From Verrucomicrobiota bacterium (GTDB taxonomy: Bacteria > Verrucomicrobiota > Verrucomicrobiia > Limisphaerales > SIBE01): a stretch of 59,847 nt of DNA. Under the pieces are notes generated by a model. The model saw only the letters and a list, made by a program, of their open reading frames with translations, did no database searches and was not told where the DNA came from. The position numbers were made by a program, and so were the translations under genes. Below, piece by piece: positions 53,828 to 59,847 of the stretch (positions within the stretch are counted from its first letter, which is position 1; each line of letters starts with the position of its first letter). The DNA lies in the NCBI GenBank assembly GCA_016871515.1, contig VHDE01000021.1, positions 1 through 59,847 of the forward strand, given 5' to 3'.

Positions 53828-56800
53828 TTACTGGGTTGCGGCAAGTTTTCCCTCGCTGTCGACCGTAATCTCTTTGGCGGCGGGAGGGATCGGTGTGGTT
53901 GTGATCCTCCCTCCCGGCCAGCGTATCCAGATACTCTCGGCTTTCGCGCGGGCGGCCAACACTTGGATTGAGCTGTCTTGGGACCAGTAACCTGACCCCG
54001 AATGAATCTCGCGGCTGGGGCCAAGCCCTGCATCAGATTGAAGACGGATCACAGCGCCGACTCCAAATGGGTTCGCGGGCGGTCCTTTTAGTTTCACTCG
54101 GATTCCGACGGTCGCGGAAATGTTCTCGTATAGTTTGGTGTCCGCGCCGTTTTGTGTTACCGCCAAATCGGCGCGGCCATCCTCGTTGAAGTCGCACACG
54201 GCAGCGGCACGCTGTTCACCATTAACTTTGATGCCCGAAATTGAACCCGCAACCGGCTGAAGTCTTCCAGCGCCATCGCCGCGAAGCAAAAGTCCGCGGC
54301 CTGCGTCGAGGCGCGGGACTTCCGGTTGCATGGCAAAGAAGTTTTGGCTGAGGAAAAGATCTTCGCGGCCATCACCGTCAAAGTCCGCGATGTTAACAGC
54401 GAAAGCTGGAGCAAGCTGAGCCTCGAGAGGAAGCTCAACCGGTTCAAACCGCGCGCCCCGATTCAAGAAAAGCATGGAGGCAAGCGTGTTCACTTCTACT
54501 TTACGCGCCAGGACGGTGCGATCACCCAGCAGATTGGACAGAGTCGATTGACTGTAGGTTTTGTGATTTGCCAAACGCTCGAGGACAAACGGCATCGACG
54601 CAGCTAACACATGGAGGTGGCGTTTGGGAACGAGCGCTCGACCTAGGTCGTATTCAGTTTCGATAACGTCGGCAACTCCCGGCTGAGACAACTGGCCATG
54701 TATAAGGGCAAGGGGCTTCGATGGACTCGCTTGGCAAGGACTGTTCAGTCCCCAGTTCGAAGCGATGATATCCATTTTACCATCATCGTTCAGGTCACCA
54801 GTCGTCACTCCCCTCCACAAGCCTTTGAAATTGGCAAGGCCAAACTCCTCGGTGGCATCAAATATCAGACCGCCTCGATTGCGGAAGACGCGGATCGGCC
54901 CCCATTCGCAAGCTAGGATCAGTTCAGGAAGGCCATCTTCAGTTAGATCGCTCCAGACTGCGCCATTGACGATGCCAATATTTTCGAGCAACACGCTATT
55001 GCGAGTGTCCAGTTGCCATTGGCGGCCGGTGTTTCGATAAATCCTGGACGGCGATCCGAGTGGATATTGTCCGGGAGACACGCTGCCGGCTACGAACAAA
55101 GCCAATCGTCCATCGCCGTTGAAATCTCCTAAAGCCAACGCGCCCGCACTAGCCATTTCGGACGCGATAGGATCGGCGGAAGTAATGCGCTCCGCTGTCC
55201 AATGATATTGAACGATGCCGTTCTTACTCGGCGCTTCGTAACCGGTGAGTCCTGCCAGCAACGAGATGCCGCCTGCGTCCCTCCAGCCGACTAGTCCGCC
55301 AATGTCACTTGGAACCGCGGGCAACCGTCCTGGCTCAAGGCGCGAAAAACCGCCTTTTCCATCTGAGCGATAGATGGCCGGAACTCCGCCGGATCCAGCG
55401 CCGATGGCAAGATCATCATGCCCATCGCCGTTAAAGTCGAACCAGCCAGCGCCCGGTCCCGGCTGGCTAAGCTTGAATGGCAACAATGGTTGGCGCGCGT
55501 AGTCATTAAACTCGATTTCGTGATGCTTGTGACCAATCAACCCGCTGACGTCTTTGAACATAAGCGCGTTGACGGCGGTTGAGGAATTAGGCCTCGACCT
55601 GACGGCTGCAGCCAAGGCACTGGCTTCGTCGATCTCGTAGAAACGGTTCGCTTGCACCTTCTCGACAAGAGTTCGTTTTCCATTCCGCCAGTGGATTTCC
55701 AAGGTCATATCGCCTTTGGTCGAACCGGCCGCAAAGACCGCCAGCGCTTCACAGCCGGACAAGTAACGACCGCCCGAAACTACTTCCAACGTTTGGCTGG
55801 GAATCGCTCCGTTGAGCAAAGTGATTTTGGCGCCAATTCCCTGCGTATTCGGCGGCAAACCTTTTAGACGGACAGCGACGCGCGCGCCCGCTGAGTTGTT
55901 GCGATAAAGGCTTGCGAGGCCGTTCAGGTTGTTTGCCACTAAATCGAAGTCGCCATCGAGGTCGAAATCTCCGAGGGCCATCCCGTGGTGAACGCCGAGG
56001 TGATTCAAGCCCCACCGGTCTGTGGCTTCTTCAAACGTTAGCTTGCCGGTGTTACGAAAAGCTACGATGGGCATGTCCAGCGGCGGATACAGCCGATAAT
56101 GCGCCATCAATTCTTGCGTATAGGCTTTTTGGCGAACGGCGTCGTCCTTGAAGTCTTTCCAGGAACGCTGGCGTGCGTTGATTTCCCGGTTGGCGTCGAG
56201 GTCTTGCACATCACGAAAATGCCCGGCCGAAATCAATAAATCCTCATATCCGTCCAGATCGACATCAGTGAAGATGCTAGACCAAGCCCAGTCGGACGCG
56301 GCGACGTTCGCATAGTGCGCAACCTCGGCAAATGTTCCATCGCCGCGATTGCGAAACAGCGTGTTCCGCATCGCCTGGGGACGGTCGTCGATTGCCCCAA
56401 TCACAGCCGCCACGGGATTCTCGGCAAACATCTGTCGTTTGCGCAGCCGATGATCGCGGCTCAACATATCAACGACAAAGAAGTCGACGTGGCCATCGCG
56501 GTCGATGTCGGCGAAATCGACACCCATCGAACTCGCGCTGATCTTCCGGAGAGCGAGTTTGTCGATGGCGCGAAAGCGGCCTTGGCCGTCGTTGATCCAA
56601 AACCGGTCAAGCGTCCAATAGTCGTTGCAAACGTAGAGATCCGGAGCGAGATCGTTGTTAACATCGCGAAAGGTCGCGCTCAATCCCCAGTCCAAAGGCG
56701 GCTCGGAGAGTTTTTGTCCTTGTTCATCGAGAAAGGTTCCGTCGAGCCAGGATACCTCAGTGAACTTGCCCGTGCCGTCGTTGCGGAACAATTGATCGGG

Positions 56801-57550
56801 CTGACCATATTCCGCCAATTGATTGTTCCGAAAGAGCAAGCGATTCTTCTCGCCGCCAGGCAAGACCGGTTTGCCATTAACCACAGAGACTTGGACGCGC
56901 CCGCGATCGCGAATGTCATTCGGCCGATTATCCGCGACGTAAAGGTCGAGCGTCCCGTTCCCATCCACGTCCGCTAACGCCATCGTCATACTGGCGAACG
57001 AACTGCGCGTTCCTGCAACGGCCGTTCGATCGATCAATTTTCCGCGGCCATCGTTTATATAGCAAACAACCCCAGCGTCCAAAGTCGAAATCAGCAAATC
57101 GAGAGAGCGGTCGCCGTTAATATCGGCGAACACCGCGCCTCGAGATGGTCTCACGAGGCGGACGATTCCCGCTTGCTCGGTCACATTAGTGAACTGCCAG
57201 TTGCCGAGATTCCGATAGAGGACATTGGGAGATTCCAACCCGCAGAAAAAGAGATCGGGCAGACCGTCTGCATCATAGTCGCCCACGGCCACTCCCGAGC
57301 CATTAGGCAAAACTCGGTTCGCCGCAATCGACGCTTCGGCCAACAGGTTCGTAAACTGGATTTGCGTTTGGTTGGAAGGAAGGTGGCTAAAACCGACCGC
57401 GGCGCCTGCGTTTGAAATATTCAGAAGACGCCACCGACAACCGGCTTCCTCCTGCCAAGCAGCGCTCGTTTCCTCCGCCGTATGACCGGCCCGAAGAGCC
57501 CAAAGGAGCACCAGCAAGATCCAAGAGTGCGTAATTCTTGTTCGGTTCAA
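53828..57550 (-). CDS. FG-GAP/VCBS and ASPIC/UnbV repeat protein (CRTAC1 type)
   Basis: An exported 1240-aa protein. The signal peptide is ITHSWILLVLLWALRAGHTA. FG-GAP/VCBS repeats with calcium-binding DxDxDG-like loops follow (VAVGDYDADGLPDLFFCG, FADINGDRSLDLLIS, LADVDGNGTLDLYVADN). An ASPIC/UnbV domain lies at about residues 560-640 (GLPPNTQGIGAKITLLNGAI). Then a second set of FG-GAP repeats and a second ASPIC/UnbV domain at the end (GPPANPFGVGAVIRLQSDAG). So the protein looks like two CRTAC1-like halves. The start is a TTG at 57550, directly after an in-frame TAA; no ATG lies near. It is likely cell-surface and adhesive; function unknown. Confidence 0.87.
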   Translation of the reverse strand: MNRTRITHSWILLVLLWALRAGHTAEETSAAWQEEAGCRWRLLNISNAGAAVGFSHLPSNQTQIQFTNLLAEASIAANRVLPNGSGVAVGDYDADGLPDLFFCGLESPNVLYRNLGNWQFTNVTEQAGIVRLVRPSRGAVFADINGDRSLDLLISTLDAGVVCYINDGRGKLIDRTAVAGTRSSFASMTMALADVDGNGTLDLYVADNRPNDIRDRGRVQVSVVNGKPVLPGGEKNRLLFRNNQLAEYGQPDQLFRNDGTGKFTEVSWLDGTFLDEQGQKLSEPPLDWGLSATFRDVNNDLAPDLYVCNDYWTLDRFWINDGQGRFRAIDKLALRKISASSMGVDFADIDRDGHVDFFVVDMLSRDHRLRKRQMFAENPVAAVIGAIDDRPQAMRNTLFRNRGDGTFAEVAHYANVAASDWAWSSIFTDVDLDGYEDLLISAGHFRDVQDLDANREINARQRSWKDFKDDAVRQKAYTQELMAHYRLYPPLDMPIVAFRNTGKLTFEEATDRWGLNHLGVHHGMALGDFDLDGDFDLVANNLNGLASLYRNNSAGARVAVRLKGLPPNTQGIGAKITLLNGAIPSQTLEVVSGGRYLSGCEALAVFAAGSTKGDMTLEIHWRNGKRTLVEKVQANRFYEIDEASALAAAVRSRPNSSTAVNALMFKDVSGLIGHKHHEIEFNDYARQPLLPFKLSQPGPGAGWFDFNGDGHDDLAIGAGSGGVPAIYRSDGKGGFSRLEPGRLPAVPSDIGGLVGWRDAGGISLLAGLTGYEAPSKNGIVQYHWTAERITSADPIASEMASAGALALGDFNGDGRLALFVAGSVSPGQYPLGSPSRIYRNTGRQWQLDTRNSVLLENIGIVNGAVWSDLTEDGLPELILACEWGPIRVFRNRGGLIFDATEEFGLANFKGLWRGVTTGDLNDDGKMDIIASNWGLNSPCQASPSKPLALIHGQLSQPGVADVIETEYDLGRALVPKRHLHVLAASMPFVLERLANHKTYSQSTLSNLLGDRTVLARKVEVNTLASMLFLNRGARFEPVELPLEAQLAPAFAVNIADFDGDGREDLFLSQNFFAMQPEVPRLDAGRGLLLRGDGAGRLQPVAGSISGIKVNGEQRAAAVCDFNEDGRADLAVTQNGADTKLYENISATVGIRVKLKGPPANPFGVGAVIRLQSDAGLGPSREIHSGSGYWSQDSSIQVLAARAKAESIWIRWPGGRITTTPIPPAAKEITVDSEGKLAATQ

Positions 57551-57621
57551 TTAGCTCACGCTACTGTCCGAAAAAAGCGGCTGTCAAGGCACGAACCTTT
57601 GGGAGCACGGACCGTCTTTCT

Positions 57622-57680
57622 CGTAACGCAGACTTTCAGTCTGCCGTATCGCCGATTCGCCATCGGCAGATCGTCCGCAC
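57622..57680 (+). repeat. Family-A double-hairpin repeat, best copy
   Basis: CGTAACGCAGACTTTCAGTC continues into TGCCGTATCGCCGATTCGCC and ATCGGCAGA. GCAGACT/AGTCTGC and GCCGAT/ATCGGC are two clear hairpins. This is the most symmetrical copy in the window. Confidence 0.75.
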
Positions 57681-57953
57681 CTTGCGGGACGCTCGAACTT
57701 GCGGGCGATTCGTGGAATATGATTCTGCGTTCCCATCTTTTGCGCTTCAATTTAGCATCCCTGATTTTGGAGCCAAGCAACGCAACGATCGGTCCAGGTC
57801 GAACACGGGAAGCCGCTTTTGCGCACGCCAGGCTTATCTGCAAACTTTTGGCGCAATTCCGTCCTCTGGCAAGGGATCGAGATTCTCCTGTCGAATTACA
57901 ACCGAAGTGATAGCTTATGCCCAATGCAACCTAATGTCCTCAGCATGCGCCTC

Positions 57954-58017
57954 GTAGGACGGGCGTCTCGCCTGTTCGCAACGCCTCGGTGCGCCGAGAC
58001 AGGCCAGACGCCGGTCC
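57954..58017 (+). repeat. Family-E repeat
   Basis: TAGGACGGGCGTCTCGCCTG and the facing GAGACAGGCCAGACGCCGGT are inverted arms. It ends 13 bases before the ferritin-like gene start. Confidence 0.55.
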
Positions 58018-58030
58018 AACCAATCGTATC

Positions 58031-59458
58031 ATGAACGCTGAGAACCACGTCTCTTACCGTAATTTGCCCTCGCTGGCCGGCTTATGTTCCATGGCCGGCG
58101 CCATGCAGCCGGGTCTCGCCGTGGATGAATGCGTGTCGCGGCTCAAGCGATATCATTATGCTTTTAAGCGGTTGCACCAAATTTTCACTGCCCGCATCAC
58201 GGCCGAGCCGATTTACGAGTTGAAGATGGGGTTCAGTCTGCATGCTTACCTTTGCGCCGAACATGTTAGCGCGCTTCGCAAACGCGTTGCCGAAATGCGT
58301 GAGCCTCCTTTGGGCCTCGAACAAGTTCCCGATCCGCACCTGGAGATTTTCTTTGATGAAATTCTTGCGGCGCCCGCGACCGAAGAACTCGCGCTGGGCC
58401 TATACGAGAAAGCTTTACCCGCCCTTCAATCGGCGTTGCAACGGCATCTCGCCGAGACAAATCATCTGGTGGATCAGCCGTCGGTCCGAGTCTGCCGTTT
58501 TGCTCTTCTTGAGTTGAGCGACATGGTGAAATTCGGCGAGAAAGTGACGGCCAACTTGATTGACGAAACGTGCCGCGCCCCGGCTGGCGATTGGCTTGCG
58601 CTATTGGACCGCTGTTTGGGGGCAGCCGGGGCTTTGGACGGGACAGCGGTTCCCGAACCGACGGCGCTTCAGCGCCATTACTCCGCCAAGCCCTTTCATT
58701 ATGATGGCCGCCCGCGACGCGACGAACGCTTTCCGGACCCTTACAACATGGGGGTGAACGCCGAAGTCTTCCTGTACGATCCGAAGTTTCCGCCACCACC
58801 CAAAACGCTGATGATGTTCTACAAACGGCTTCGGGAAATCGACGTGCCCGAAATGATGGCCAGCATCATCACGGAAACTTCGAATAAGCCATGGGATTAC
58901 TATCGCGATATGACGCGCCAACTGTGGGACGAAGCGCGTCACGCTATGATGGGCGAAGTGGGTTTCGTTAATGTCGGCGTGGACTGGCGCAAGGTGATGG
59001 TGAACTTCACCTGGTCGCTGGCGCTGAACACGCAACTCAAACCAATCGAGCGCCATGCCGTCCTTTATTTTATCGAACAGGGGCTGATGCCCAAAAACGG
59101 CAAACGCTTTGAATGGGAAGTCGGCCAAGCCTCGAAGAACCCGCTCGCGGCGCTCTTTCAAGACTACGATTGGGCCGATGAAGTGCTGCACGCCAAAATC
59201 GGACGCGATTGGTATCTGAAAGAATTCAAAAATCCTCACGAAGCGACGCGTTACGGAGATGAGTGCTGGTCAAGGGTTCTCATGGATTGGGCCACCTGGC
59301 GGAAAGAGGGCCTAACTGAGCATCGGAATTGGTGGCCCGATGTTTATCGCGAGGCTTGCCAGCGTTGGGGAATTAAACCAGACGCGGAAGTGCTGGCTTA
59401 CTCGACCAGCTACGAAACCGTCCGGGCGGATTTGAAAACGATCTCATCGTCAGGTTAG
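58031..59458 (+). CDS. Ferritin-like (putative di-iron) protein
   Basis: A 475-aa cytoplasmic protein with repeated acidic/histidine helices. Candidate metal ligands are in LHAYLCAEHVSALRKR, IITETSNKPWDYYRDMTRQL, WDEARHAMMGEVGF (an ExxH-like motif), KPIERHAVLYFIEQ and WADEVLHAKIGRDWYLKEF. These suggest a ferritin-like four-helix fold with one or more di-iron sites, possibly an oxygenase or oxidase. I do not know a named family for it. The start is the ATG at 58031 (MNAENHVSYRNLPSLAGL); a GTG-type longer frame covers repeat DNA. No operon partner is present. Confidence 0.7.
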   Translation: MNAENHVSYRNLPSLAGLCSMAGAMQPGLAVDECVSRLKRYHYAFKRLHQIFTARITAEPIYELKMGFSLHAYLCAEHVSALRKRVAEMREPPLGLEQVPDPHLEIFFDEILAAPATEELALGLYEKALPALQSALQRHLAETNHLVDQPSVRVCRFALLELSDMVKFGEKVTANLIDETCRAPAGDWLALLDRCLGAAGALDGTAVPEPTALQRHYSAKPFHYDGRPRRDERFPDPYNMGVNAEVFLYDPKFPPPPKTLMMFYKRLREIDVPEMMASIITETSNKPWDYYRDMTRQLWDEARHAMMGEVGFVNVGVDWRKVMVNFTWSLALNTQLKPIERHAVLYFIEQGLMPKNGKRFEWEVGQASKNPLAALFQDYDWADEVLHAKIGRDWYLKEFKNPHEATRYGDECWSRVLMDWATWRKEGLTEHRNWWPDVYREACQRWGIKPDAEVLAYSTSYETVRADLKTISSSG

Positions 59459-59680
59459 CAGCTAGAGGTCTTCAAGGGCATGGACCTAACCGTACCGGGC
59501 TAGGAGCGTGTTTTAGATGTAGAAATCAATCAAGATCGAGCACAAAAAAGGGGTCGGTCCCACATATTGAATTCTGCATAGAACCGATAGGTTTTTCAGC
59601 AGGAGTCTTTCGGCTCCGTGGAGCCCCGCGGGCGCCCGTCCCGGCAGCAGGCAGGGGAAATAATACGACCCGAAATGTCC
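59459..59680. other. Region downstream of the cobalamin riboswitch
   Basis: Read on the minus strand this follows the riboswitch, but no gene starts here. It contains a GGCTCC-GT-GGAGCC palindrome (59612-59625), a GCGGGCGCCCG palindrome beside it, and an A-rich run followed by GGGGTCGGTCCC near 59550. Any frame across it would be short and include riboswitch DNA. Confidence 0.5.
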
Positions 59681-59847
59681 AGAGCACTGCAGGTATCCTG
59701 ACTCGGTCGCGCCAGAACCGTCTCGGCCAGCCCGCCACAAAAGAAAGCGGGGCCGATCCGCCCCCTTTTTCACTTCATTGGACCGCCGCCGCCCCAGTTG
59801 CGGCAGCCTCGACCGACACCGCTTGCGCCAGCTTCCAGGCTTCCCCC
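59681..59847 (-). promoter_or_regulatory. Cobalamin riboswitch, 5' end outside the window
   Basis: On the minus strand the conserved B12-box GAGTCAGGATACCTGC lies at 59689-59704. Upstream are GCTGCCGCAACTG, matching the conserved core segment of cobalamin riboswitches, and GGGGGAAGCCTGG at the window edge, matching the GGGAA region. The order and distances suit the 3' two thirds of a cobalamin riboswitch. It should control a gene lying toward lower coordinates on the minus strand, but none is there. Confidence 0.8.

Larger units (their letters stand above)
57551..58030. other. Intergenic between divergent genes, with repeats
   Basis: It carries a family-A unit (57622-57680) and a family-E unit (57954-58017). 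The last 13 bases before the ferritin-like gene follow the repeat directly. No other gene is seen. Confidence 0.55.

Noticed and set aside
59513..59773. 86-codon minus-strand frame at the right edge
   Set aside because: It reads through the cobalamin riboswitch core, so it cannot be a normal gene.

Overview
The window looks like a chromosomal segment of a Verrucomicrobiota bacterium, probably of the Pedosphaera/Limisphaera type; a planctomycete is the main alternative. The evidence is two DUF1549/DUF1553 + DUF1501 gene sets, Tat-exported Gfo/Idh/MocA oxidoreductases, a ThuA-like protein, two pseudopilins with the verrucomicrobial N-terminus ([20 protein letters not shown]), a CRTAC1-type FG-GAP/ASPIC protein, a giant discoidin/LamG exoprotein, and many palindromic intergenic repeats.

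Layout. 0-6 kb: ParB-like gene fragment, tRNA-Ser(GCU), ArsR-rhodanese regulator with a sterol-desaturase-type hydroxylase, ThuA-like protein, glnS. 6-16 kb: MITE-like element, gene remnants, a broken Gfo/Idh/MocA gene, a three-gene set (PSCyt1-DUF1549-DUF1553 protein, FRPF-type small protein, DUF1501 protein), a decayed PQQ-type beta-propeller gene and an intact oxidoreductase. 16-24 kb: small orphan gene, lipoate ligase-like gene divergent from aceE-aceF-lpd (pyruvate dehydrogenase complex). 24-39 kb, all on the minus strand: PEGA/adenylate cyclase, FmdB-type zinc ribbon, coiled-coil membrane protein, MoxR ATPase, DUF58 protein, BatA/VWA protein, iron-type ABC solute-binding lipoprotein, ABC permease fused to an NHL propeller, and a second VWA/GATase-like membrane protein. 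39-49 kb: second DUF1549/DUF1553 + DUF1501 pair with a second FRPF-type small gene, two pseudopilins and a 605-aa secreted protein. 49-59.8 kb: 1363-aa exoprotein with four near-identical discoidin-like repeats and a clear terminator, a 1240-aa FG-GAP/ASPIC protein, a ferritin-like protein, and the 3' part of a cobalamin riboswitch at the right edge.

How the genes fit together. aceE, aceF and lpd encode E1, E2 and E3 of pyruvate dehydrogenase; the facing lipoate ligase-like gene could supply the E2 cofactor. The MoxR-DUF58-BatA genes are a MoxR/VWA chaperone-type module, here joined by ATGA overlaps to an ABC solute-binding protein and a permease-NHL fusion with no ATPase gene in the window; this is the best candidate for an undescribed system. 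The DUF1549/DUF1553 and DUF1501 genes are the usual exported partners of unknown function, and both DUF1501 genes here have an FRPF-type small gene next to them.

The intergenic DNA is unusually rich in repeats: at least two MITE-like families and several REP-like palindromes, often nested, next to several gene remnants. Many short open frames are translations of these repeats and are not listed as genes.
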